Shown here one piece after another: positions 21,482 to 31,519 of a DNA stretch of 64,000 nt. Under the pieces are notes generated by a model. It saw nothing but the letters and a program-made list of their open reading frames with translations. It was not told the origin of the DNA and ran no database searches. Both the position numbers and the translations under genes were made by a program. The stretch is from positions 4,593,001 through 4,657,000 of the forward strand of contig OX291547.1 in the NCBI GenBank assembly GCA_946406115.1, read 5' to 3'. This stretch comes from Apoda limacodes. Taxonomy: Eukaryota > Arthropoda > Insecta > Lepidoptera > Limacodidae. Positions within the stretch are counted from its first letter, which is position 1, and the number at the start of each line of letters is the position of its first letter.

Positions 21482-22879
21482 TTAGACTAAGCTCCCAGTG
21501 AGGATCCGTTTGCAAAATATGCAGACCACATTCTGACTTTTAATATGTGTTCTCGTGATCCCAGGCTACAATATGACTGATGTTGCCAGTCGCTATTCTG
21601 GTGTGCCCCCCACCCCCCGCGTCCCTGTTAAAATTGTTAGTATACATATTTCGAAAGACTATTGCTTCTAATTATAGAAATTTATTAAAAACAAGTATTT
21701 TTGGATGTATTGGTCATACTGAAATAAAACACTACCACAGTTACATATTTTTTATAAAAAACATAAAGAAATCAAAAATTATCCTAACATATTGACCAAA
21801 AGCAAAGTTCAATTATTACAAGTTCTTAAAATTATTTTCTGCGCATTTGCAAAAAGATATGCAGTTCATTGTTGCATTTTTGCATCTGATCTGATTTATC
21901 AAAGAATCTGGTAGACATTTCTTTGTCATTTGCTTGCGATAAAGGTTGCCTACTCGTAGCTCGTACCCATATTAAAGGAAATCAATGTCCTCATATATGT
22001 GTTCAGAAGCACATTTCCATAGATAAACCTGTGCTGACGCTCTAAAACCGTGTAAATACAATGCATCGAAGTTACATATCACTCTTGACACATTTAGGGC
22101 AAAGTCTATGTTTTGGCATACTTATAAATTTATGTCGTAGTTCATCTGCTGTTGTTTTTTGTTTCGAAATTATATAAGTGCAAACTTTTTCCAGACCTTC
22201 AAATTGCTGACTAGTCAAAGGCCCATTACCCAGAACAGAAAGTACATACTAAACAAATTCCATAGACGAGGCACTTAGCTTTTGCTATTTGGTCTCAATG
22301 TCTGTGTATCTTCAAATCAGTGACTTCAGCATCCCATTGTGTGGGGTATCGTTAGATAGGAATTTAAAAATACATTCGAGGTTTCAAAGTTGGTTTTTCT
22401 GTAAAGTGTATAATTGCGAGTATTGGCTTTCAAAGTTGAAAAAATTGTGGCCCCCTAATTTCTAAACCGCTTATTCTAAAAATCTGAAAAAATTAAGATA
22501 ATAGAACTTTATAAATACTTCCAACGAAAATTGTTTTGAACAAAGTCAGTTAATAAGTTCGTGAGAAATCTGCGATAGTTGTGTTTCTGCGGTCTCTAAC
22601 TTAATACGTGGGCGACACTTACTTAGCCGCTTATTTTATAAAAATCAACGTCTTATATAACTGTGTTATCCTAAAATACTTGTTTTCACTAAAGTTCTAT
22701 GATTAGAAAATTAGGAATTTCGAAATATACTAACAATGTTGACAAGGGTGGGGGGCACACCACAGTAGCGACTGGCAACATCAGTCATATTGTAGCCTGG
22801 GATCACGACAACACATATTAAAAGTCAAAATGCGGTCTGCATATTTTGCATTCGGATCCCCACTGGAAGCTTAGTCTAA
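21482..22879. mobile_element. 1.4-kb non-autonomous element with long inverted ends
   Basis: About 165 bp at the left end (from TTAGACTAAG at 21482) recurs inverted at the right end (to CTTAGTCTAA, 22879). The shared blocks are 'cagtg.ggatccg', 'caggctacaatatgactg', 'atgttgccagtcgct' and 'ggtgtgccccccacc'. The interior of about 1.05 kb is AT-rich and has no transposase frame. The structure fits a non-autonomous DNA transposon, but no clear target duplication was identified, so the superfamily is unknown. Confidence 0.75.
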
Positions 22880-24114
22880 ATCAATGTATGTACTTACTTA
22901 TATTTTAAACGAACACCGGGCGAATTATTCGTAATCTTTTTTTTTATAAGTTTTTTTTTGTTTTAGGTTTCCTTTATTTATAGGTAGGAATATCAGATTT
23001 TAATATTTTTACCCGAACGCGGAGAGTTATGAATTTTCTCGATATGAGTTTTTTATGTTCATTTCTCATAATTCCTAAATTGTCATCCATCCATCCAATG
23101 TACGGGGAGCTACTTCTGAAAGTTATTTTCTCGGTTTTCATATCTAATCTGTATGTCAATTCACAAAATACACCTTTCTGTATTTTTTTTTTAAATCTAT
23201 GCAAAGATGGCAGATGCGGATTTATTATGAGGCTCTGACATACAGACGAACGGACGGACATGAGATTTGGGTATAATAACGACGCCAAAAATATAGTTAT
23301 AATTTTTTTTGTCGTTTTCTGTTTGTTTTTATGACCAAACTTAACTCAGATTTGTTAAAATTAAAGACTATAATATCATCACGCTATACGTCTGTAACAT
23401 ACCTACGCATATATACGCCCGTATGTCACAGCCTTATAATTCCGCATCCGTCGTCTTAGCATCGATTTTAAGGAAATTTTACAGAAAGGTGTATTTTGTG
23501 ACCTGCCATAAAGATTTGTTTTTTACTTTTTTTTAGGGATATATAGAAGAAATTATACTTTTGCGTACCCTATCGTGGGCAAATCATTGGATTAAATCAG
23601 AAAAGGTTTCATTCTACGGAATACGTACTTGGCCGGTTTTTTTAATTATATAAATACGAAAAAATAGACAGTAAGCAGAGCTGCCAGCCCTTCCAGTCTT
23701 CCAGGTCTTTTGCGAGTAGTTTTATCTATCTTTAATCCGGATTTTTTTAATGAGATACAAAAATACTTTATGACACAAGGATCGTTAAAAATCATCGAAT
23801 ACCTTATTTACGAAAATAAGACGAGTAAATTAAGAGTGATGAGGAATAAACATACATACATAAAGTGCTAAAATCATAACTCACCGCATTCGGGACATAG
23901 TAAATATTAAAATCTGTTATATACCTACAAATAAAGAAAACTTAAAACAATCAAAAATAAATTATTATGAATCATTTGCCCGGTTTGCGTTTAAAATATA
24001 GTTACTTTTATGTATGTGTTGATAAGAGGGATATTTACTGCGCACCAGTCAAAAACAGTACCTACCTACACATTTATATTTATATTTTTTTCTTTATACA
24101 ATGGAATAATTTTA
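22880..24114. other. intergenic, decayed repeat sequence
   Basis: Contains 'cagacgaacggacgg' near 23242, 'cctttctgta' and 'tacttggccggt' near 23625, fragments typical of abundant lepidopteran interspersed repeats. A segment related to 'caaaatacacctttctgta' near 23165 recurs inverted near 23482-23503. No gene is supported. Confidence 0.4.
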
Positions 24115-24357
24115 ATTCACTGTATGTAAGACTCGTTAGCTCAGTAGGTTAGAGCGCCGATATACAAACTGTCTTGACCATCGGAGGGCGGAGGTTCAAA
24201 TCCTTCACGAGTCAACCTTTTTGTTTACTGTCGAGCGAGAGTAAATATAACTTTTTCGAACTTCTGCAATGGAAGGCCTTCACACCCACATAGTCAGCCG
24301 TATATACTTTAAAGTGTTAGAACACCATTCAGCGCCGTAACTCGCCGCGCTCTTTAC
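24115..24357 (+). mobile_element. SINE with tRNA-like head, copy 2 (sense)
   Basis: The head at 24130-24214 has a perfect 7-bp acceptor stem (GACTCGT/ACGAGTC), D stem GCTC/GAGC, anticodon stem CCGAT/ATCGG enclosing an 18-nt loop, and T stem GGAGG/CCTTC around TTCAAAT. The A and B boxes for pol III are therefore intact. The body ends at 'ctcgccgcgctctttac'. The oversize loop and the body shared with copy 1 argue for a SINE rather than a working tRNA gene. Confidence 0.75.
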
Positions 24358-26015
24358 CTAACCTTAATGTACACTAAATCATTATGATGTATTGTCTTTT
24401 GGCAAACCTAAAAAATTAAGAAATATAAAGAATGCAAACCTGCGCACGCAAACACTTTTTAAATCATTAGATTGGCAAACAAGCACATGGTCTACCTGCT
24501 ATAAACGCCTTTTTTATTTATATTTATAAGAGTAAACAATCTTATTTAATGCGTTTATATGATCAAAAGCGATATATTGCCAATTCGTATTATAAAATGC
24601 CCTTATAAGATTGAACGTTCCAATAAGAATCATATAAAGTAATTCTGTAAACATTAACAAACCTAAGTAATAGGATCGAAAGTATTTGTAGAATAATTGT
24701 TGCTAAAAGATGCTGTTTTCAGATCATTGATCATATTCAAAGCGTTTATTACACTTTTATAAGATGTTAAGTCTTATGACTCGATTGTTATAGGACTATT
24801 TTGCTTTTATTAGTTCATAACTTAAGCGTTCATCCTAAGCATTTAGGCCCCGTAGTATTTTTGTTAGTATATGTTTTTCTTGTCCGTCTGTGTGTAAGAG
24901 TGATTAAACACCAATCCCTTGAGTTAGTTCTTTTATTGCACTCCTCATAAGCGGAGCGGTGAGGTAGTGCTCTACTCTCGACATGTTAAAAAACCCAGTC
25001 TTTCGAAACTTAAATGACGTTTTTTTTTTTAATATAACACTTACAGGATAATATGAGTGCACTAATATGAAGTTAAATAATCTGTCTAGCACATATGGTC
25101 CATTTTATAAACAATTAATTTGTTTAATATAATAAATAATAACATTAAAACTAATCATTCTTGGACGTCCGTGAGTCTGTGTTTATGTGACCATGTATGT
25201 GGCAGAGAAATTGGTCGAAAAATTCATCTTACCGGAATACTTTTGTTTTTAATATATAAAGTATTACACTGAGCTGATTCTGTTAATATTAGCGTTCTAA
25301 GTACTGTCGTTTAATTATAATTAATAAAAAACTAATATACCACTGTATACTGTATATCTATATATATATATTTTATTTTTATTTTATAGTATATTTTTTC
25401 CTCACCTTATTTGTTATTTTATTTTAAAAAACTTGAGTTTTTATTTTAGATTTTTTTTTTTAAATTTGGATTTTCCAAATTTTTTTTCTTATCTGCAGCC
25501 ACCATTGAGTAGGTAGGCAGATTACTGCTAATAAAGCTCAGATCACCTAACCTCCCGAATATCTGGGCAAACCGGGATGTGACAAGGTTATTCCTAAATC
25601 AGTTTTACCTGTAGCATTCCATTAAATTTGCCCGGATTTCGTATTTGCGTTTCTCGGTAGGGTCGGCCAAGGCTAATAATTTACCTTATTTCAATTATTA
25701 ATTCAAAAAACATTGAATAATTTAAAAAATATTGTTAAAAAAAATAAGTACCGTATTATTTATCTATAATAAAGATTTTATATATAAAAACCAATTACCG
25801 TTTACGTGTCACAAAAACTCGAGAACGGCTGGACCGATTTGAATAATTCTTTTGTTGTTGTATTGACTATTAAAAATAATTTAATTAAATGACGACTTCG
25901 TTTAAGACATACTTAGTCCTACAACATTAACTAACAATAAAATGATTATATAGTCAGAAAGAGAGATAAATAAGTAATAATGGAGACAATAAATACAAAA
26001 TATATATGTTTACTT
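24358..26015. other. intergenic, no gene seen
   Basis: AT-rich, with TA-rich runs near 25350 and short decayed repeats. No exon-like frame precedes the 3' end of gene A2. Confidence 0.35.
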
Positions 26016-26019
26016 ATAT

Positions 26020-26025
26020 TTTATT
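26020..26025 (-). terminator. poly(A) signal of gene A2
   Basis: AATAAA on the minus strand (TTTATT on the plus strand), about 65 bp past the stop codon of the minus-strand gene. Confidence 0.55.
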
Positions 26026-26089
26026 AAATTTTATATAAAGTTTCAATTAATGAACAAATTATCTGTGTAACAAAAATCACATCAAACTT

Positions 26090-27671
26090 TTACCCACCAA
26101 CCGAGAGCGAGACGGCGGAGCCACTGTTACTCTTAGCGTTACTGAGGGCATAGTCGCTCTTGCCACAAGTGCTGCAGCTAGACTGGTCCTGAAGACCTTG
26201 AGAAGCTAGGTTTAAAGCTCCGCTAAGGGCTGATTTCGCCACGCCAATACCACCTGTTACACTGCTAGCCTGACTGGTGCTAGAAGATCTAGAACTGGGT
26301 CCATACCCACCCTGCCGCCATTGTTCATCGCCAGATGTTTGCAGCTGCTGCTCATTTTGTGATGAATGTATACCTCCAAAATGGTCATTTGAAGATCCAT
26401 ATCGTCCAGCCCCAAAACCATTACTATTTCCATAATTTGACTCATATGAACCGGTCGATCCTCCTGAAGCATTACTTCGAGCAGATGACTTAGATGCTGA
26501 GAATCCGTTTCCAACTGCTGGGGAATAACCGATACTGTTACTTCCAAGGGATGAACTCTGACCTGTTTCTGATCCAGTGACAGTGTCCGTTTGACCGAAC
26601 TGAGCTTGTTGTTGACCATTCTCACCAAAACTACCTTGACCCCTGGAACCGTAAGAATTGTCGCCTCGAAAACTTTGGGATCCTTCGTCGTGGCCATAGC
26701 TACCACTTCCATATTTACCAGAGCCAGCTCCATCTGAGGCAGAAGCCAAAGAAAATGCATGGCTAGATGACTGACCACCATCTCCTGCTGCCGTTGCCGC
26801 ACCGCTAAATACGCCTTGTTGTGATCCATCACTGCTTCTTGTCAGTCCAGTCCATTGCTGCGTTCGGTAAATAGGTGATGGCGGTGGAGGTGGAAAAGAT
26901 AGAAATGGTGGTGGTGGAGGCGGTGGAGGAGGAGGTGGTGGAGGAGGAGGTGGTGGTGGTGGCAGCAGAGGTGGTGTCAGAGAGATGGAGTACAAAGGCA
27001 AAGAAAACCTTCCTTCACGGTCACAGGAATCACAAGGAGAACGTGCTAGTCTTTTGATTACAGCATCTAAAAAAAAAGTGATCCCTATATTCAAAATTCA
27101 TTATTTTGGTCACAGAAATTCATATGTGAACTTAATTTCAACTTAATCGGTCAAGTAGGTTCGGAGTAAATTGGTTGTAACAAACGGATAGAGAGGCTCA
27201 CGAGTGATCCTAGAAAGGTTCCATTTCTTATTTATTATTTGAAGTTAATCATCGTCGGGCTTGGTCAGTGATTGTATGGGACTGTATTTGGACTTTTGTT
27301 TTTGTTTGTGCTCGTAAATTATTTTGGATGACAGTTATTTAAAATTCTTTTTATAATACGAGCTAAACCCAGCCACGCTTTGCTGTGGCTCCCTCGTGAA
27401 ACGACTGTTATCATGGGTACTTCGGAGTATAAAATATATAAAAACAAAAAGGTATATAAGAAACAATCTTGCAAATGTAACAGTATGTAAAAAAAAATTA
27501 AGTTAAACAATTTCCTGAGTTTTGCAGATACAAAAGATCAATTTTATACATAAATAGATAAGATAAAGATTCTTTAAAATAAAATTAAGTATATTAGGTC
27601 AGTATGTATTTACCTTCTGTACCCTGTGCTGTTAAAACACAAAACGCTAAAATAACAAATGAATGTGCCAT
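26090..27671 (-). CDS. gene A2: secreted Gly/Ser/Gln-rich protein with long proline run
   Basis: Minus strand, exons 27671-27614 and 27066-26090; phase-1 intron of 547 bp. The 344-aa product has a short signal peptide (MAHSFVILAFCVLTAQG), then KRLAR followed by SPCDSC at 24-34. A run of 19 prolines at 55-73 and a second short one precede 'TQQWTGLTRSSDG', which aligns with gene A1. The Gly/Ser/Gln-rich middle and the tail follow, with CSTC at 317-320 and ALSNAKS…SGSAVSLS. It is a clear paralogue of gene A1, in the opposite orientation. The extra 'GRFSLPLYSISLT' between the CxxC and the proline run is absent from A1. The family is unknown; a secreted structural role is inferred. The intron holds a 5S-like SINE remnant. 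Confidence 0.85.
27245..27312 (+). mobile_element. 5S-like SINE remnant in gene A2 intron
   Basis: 'gggcttggtcagtgattg' followed by 'tatggga' resembles the internal promoter part of 5S rRNA (known in SINE3-type elements) and ends in 'tttttgtttttgtttg'. A better copy lies at 57583-57645. Too short and decayed to be a 5S gene. Confidence 0.5.
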
Positions 27672-27721
27672 CTTTCACGTTACTTGTTCCATTCTGCTTA
27701 AGGAAAATCGAGAATTAAGAG

Positions 27722-27730
27722 TTATATATA
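27722..27730 (-). promoter_or_regulatory. TATA box of gene A2
   Basis: TATATATAA on the minus strand, 59 bp before the ATG, matching the spacing at the other five genes. Confidence 0.7.
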
Positions 27731-28908
27731 TGGGTAGACCAATACGTAATGCGATAACATTTCATTACCCAAAGTAATATAATCGACTGATATATCGATC
27801 TTAAATTATTTGAACAAATATTACCTTTACTGCAAATTACATGTGAAATATGATCTCATTGATATATTAACGTTTACACGACACTATCTTTTGCCCGCGG
27901 TTTCACCCGCCTTAAATTCGGTTATCGGTGTAGGATTTCAACGGCATCTCCTCAATTATATAAAACCGACTAACGCTTGACGTTTTCAAGTAGGCTACGT
28001 CCTTTCTCGGGACTCAAACTATCTCCATGCCAAAAGAGTTGTGTCATTTTGTACTAAAATAAATTTAAAAACTAACCAGCTTATGAGTAGATTTATATTA
28101 TAATCTAGAAATTCTGAAATAAAAATATTTTTTTTGGACCTGCAATTAACAGAAAATCGTTAACAATTTTTAACGTAGAACGTAACTTAGAATTACGAAA
28201 CGGAGCGTATATCTGTTGGCTGATGGACTAATAGTCAGTGCCCATTACCATACAAAAATTACTAATTTTATTTAATTCAATTTCAGTCATTAAATACTAC
28301 AATATAATTTTTTTCTTTTCTTCTTTTTTTGAATTTTATGGCCTGTGCTGATAACTGATTACGAATAATCTAACATTTTTGAAAATCAATTAAAAAAAAA
28401 TGCAGGTCTCAGTATTTATTTTTACTTGCTTTTATTTAACTCATAATTTTTCCTTCCATCTTGTGGTGGAATCTTGCAAGCTTAATTAAACATACTTTCT
28501 GTTATCACCCTTCGATGAAATTTTGCATACTTACTAAGCTCGGATGACAATACAAAATCCAGAGTTGTACCAGGGGTACCTACAACCTAGAGGTGGAGAT
28601 GAAAAATTGAAAAATCGTCAAAATGGGTATCCGGGGGTTTTGAGGGTCGCAGATCACGAATTTGATGTTCATTTTGATGTTATCACCTCTTGGCATATGC
28701 AGGAAGTGCACCTAAAGGTGAACATTAGGGTGGAACGTGAAAAATTAAGTGAAAACTTTATTACTAATTTATATTGAACATAATATCGTTCCCCAAGTTC
28801 CTATCACCCAACTTATGAAACTTGGGCAACTATAAAAATTCAATTAAATTATCACAAAAAAGCATAAAATAAAATAAAAGTGAAAAAAATAATTTTTAAA
28901 AACTTTCT
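27731..28908. other. intergenic, decayed repeats
   Basis: At 27895-28030, 'tgcccgcggtttcacccgcc', 'tcggttatcggtgta' and 'gtaggctacg' mark an abundant interspersed repeat whose start recurs near 56530-56580. The 77-codon frame at 28544-28777 lies in repeat-like sequence ('gaaattttgcatacttactaagctcggatgac') and is not supported as a gene. Confidence 0.4.
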
Positions 28909-29057
28909 TTTCTTAAAACATTAGAATCATATAAAAATTCAATCTTGATTTTCTTGCAGTCGAACGTGGAATGTGAAATAATTTTTTTTACATTCATTTG
29001 AAAAAATATTTTTTACTTTTTAGTACAATTTTTATATGATTCTAATGTTTTAAGAAA
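28909..29057. repeat. inverted repeat, 29-bp perfect arms
   Basis: The arm at 28911-28939 is the exact reverse complement of 29027-29055, with an 87-bp spacer. The match extends about 2 bp further outward. Both arms are AT-rich. It would form a long hairpin and is most likely a small MITE or its remnant. Confidence 0.8.
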
Positions 29058-29328
29058 ATCAAGTTTTAAAAAAATTCTTTTTTTACTTTTTAGTTCTATG
29101 CCCTAGGCTTTACCAAAATAGGCTAGTTAATGTGACTGGGCAATGAAATACCGAGCTCCATACCAATTAGGTACAAGTCTTTTCAGCTTAATTGGTACAG
29201 CGGTTTAAGCGTTAACAGGTAACAGACAGACAGACAGACTTTCGCATTAATAATATTAGTATGAATTTACAGTCTGTTTGTGATTGATTTTATACGTAGG
29301 CTCTCATAAGCATCAAAAAAAAAAAATT

Positions 29329-29660
29329 ATTGATAGTGTTGCCACAGGCGAAACGTTCATTAATAGTGTTGTCACAGGCGAAAGATTCATTAATAGTGTT
29401 GTCACAGGCGAAACATTCATAAATAGTGTCGTCACAGGCGAAACGTTCATTAATAGTGTTGTCACAGGCGAAAGATTCATTAATAGTGTTGTCACAGGCG
29501 AAACATTCATAAATAGTGTCGTCACAGGCGAAACATTCATTAATAGTGTTGACACAGGCAAAACATTCATTAATAGTGTTGCCACAGGCGAAACATTCAT
29601 TAATAGTGTTGTCGCAGGCGAAACATTAATTAATAGTGTTTTCACAGGCGAAATATTCAT
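29329..29660. repeat. 30-bp minisatellite, 11 units, with 90-bp super-period
   Basis: The unit is close to ATTAATAGTGTT then GTCACAGGCGAAACATTC. Units 2-4 and 5-7 repeat as near-identical triplets differing together ('agattc', 'acattc' then 'ataaatagtgtc'), a higher-order period of 90 bp. Because 30 is divisible by 3, both strands stay open with 10-residue peptide repeats. This is a by-product of the array, and I see no exon context. Confidence 0.92.
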
Positions 29661-30785
29661 TTCTATACTCCTAGTTTTAATTTTGCGAAATGTTAAATTA
29701 TAAATCTCTTGCTAATCATGTTGTAAGCTCCTTTTTTTCATTACATATTGTCTTAAGTAAAAGAAGAAACTGACTGACTGATTCAATAACTTATCAGTGC
29801 ACAGTCTAAGCCGTTGGGTCTAGCTAAAAACATTAAATTTGGCATGTGGGTTGCTTACTTGACGTAGGGCTCTACTAAGAAAGGATTTTGCGAAATTCAT
29901 CACCTAAATTTTAAATTGGGGATTTGGAAGTTTTTCATAGAAGAAATCCGTTGAAGCCATGCGAATTGGTACTTGGCCTTTAGGTAACAAATTGAGATTG
30001 ACTTGTATCACCGATTTCGGATAATCATAATATCGGGGATGGAATTTGTATGAGAATTTTTTTTAGAAAGTCCCTGCGGACGAAATCGCGGAAAAATGCT
30101 AGTCAATACTTATTTAAAAGACGCGTTGAAATTTATTATACCACTAGAGCTATGAAAAAGGTAGGTACTGAGAGAAATGTTAACGTGAGAGATCATATCT
30201 TTTGGCATAATCTAAACGATTAAAACCTGTGTGTTCGGTAATCTGAATACTATATACAATCATTACAGCGGTTTGACATAGAAATGTTTAAGTTATAAAA
30301 TATAATAAATATGTCGTTTTTTTTTTATTTATAATATATTTACTATTTTAGATGAACATTGTACTGTTATATGTATTTATATGTAATATTATTTGTATTA
30401 TTTAAAGTAGGTTTATTAGTAATTATGCTGTATTAGGATGAGTCCATATTTAAGTAAACATAATTTATATATTTATTTAGAAATCTCAGTGCACATGTCC
30501 AGAGGAATGAAAAGCATATAAATAGCAAAAATTTGCCCAGGTGGGGTATCTCAACAAAAGGCAAACTTCGGTGACAATAATAATAAAAATACCTATTCTT
30601 TATTGCACAGTAAGACATACATTAAAACCTATAAAATAAAAAAAAGTACAATAAGGCAGTCTTATCGCTAACGAAGCGATTTCTTCCAGACAACCTAAAG
30701 TCGAATCTCGAGTTATTGTAGAACCATGGAATTGAAATTGTTGTATGAGATAATGAGGTGTTGACGGATTGAACAGGACGTTGTA
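29661..30785. other. intergenic, decayed repeats
   Basis: 'tccctgcggacgaaatcgcgg' near 30070 is a common interspersed-repeat phrase. No gene-like frame was found. The last bases before 30786 end in the TA target duplication of the next element. Confidence 0.4.
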
Positions 30786-30802
30786 GGGTTAAGGCGGCAA
30801 CT

Positions 30803-31048
30803 GTGCGGTTTCAGAGAAACTTCCTCCCGCGAACACTTGGGTTGTGGAATGAGCTTCCTGCCAAGGTTTTCTCTAATGACTACAGTATGGGGTTATTCAA
30901 AAAAGAAGTTTTTAGATTTCTGAAGGGTCGGCAACGCGCGAGTGATGCCCCTGGTGTTGCAAGCGTCCATAGGCTACGGTGACCGCTTACCATCAGGCGG
31001 ACCGTAGGCTTGTTTGCCACCTTAGTGGTAAAAAAAAAAAAAAAAAAA
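30803..31048 (+). mobile_element. LINE 3'-end fragment nested in the pogo-like element
   Basis: This matches the last 240 bp of the element at 51020-52250, from 'gtgcggtttcagagaaac' to 'gtttgccaccttagtggta', followed by a run of about 18 A. It interrupts the transposon terminus. The sequences before (GGCAACTGTG) and after (GACAACAGTG) look like diverged copies of the insertion target, so it landed after the transposon. Confidence 0.8.
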
Positions 31049-31519
31049 GTGGCTATAGTGACAACAGTGGCGCACTGGTCGTTGTTTTAAAAGTATTATA
31101 GGTAGCTTTCTATAGGTCAAAACCAGTTTCCTTGCGTCAGCCATGTAACAAACCCATGTTGTGAGTGTTTTTTTTGTTTTGACGGAAGAAAAAGTGAGTT
31201 TTAAGGTAAGATATACTTTGTATTTTTTCACAAACCTTTTGTTTTACGTACTAGATTAATATTTTTACTCAGAAATTAACATAATTGAGGTCATATTGGC
31301 GTATACCGCACTTCGATTTACGTAAAACCATCACACGTGGTATGAGTAAAATCCAAAGTTTTTTTTTTTTTTTTTTTTTATACCACTACACAGTGGCTCA
31401 AATCACTTGGGTGGTTCTAAGAACCACTGTGTACTATTGATACTGAATAATGATTAACCAGACAATAATTTAGAAAATTTAACGAGATGTTATAATTTTT
31501 GTAAATTTTCCGTTTTAGA

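Noticed and set aside
24130..24214. functional tRNA gene
   Set aside because: Anticodon loop of 18 nt, no credible anticodon or intron position, and a SINE body shared with a second copy.
28544..28777. 77-codon hypothetical gene
   Set aside because: Falls in dispersed-repeat sequence, no promoter or splice context.
29329..29660. CRISPR-like array
   Set aside because: Units are head to tail without spacers, and the genome is animal.
29284..29703. 139-codon repetitive frame (and its minus-strand partner)
   Set aside because: Produced by the 30-bp unit being a multiple of three; no exon or promoter context.
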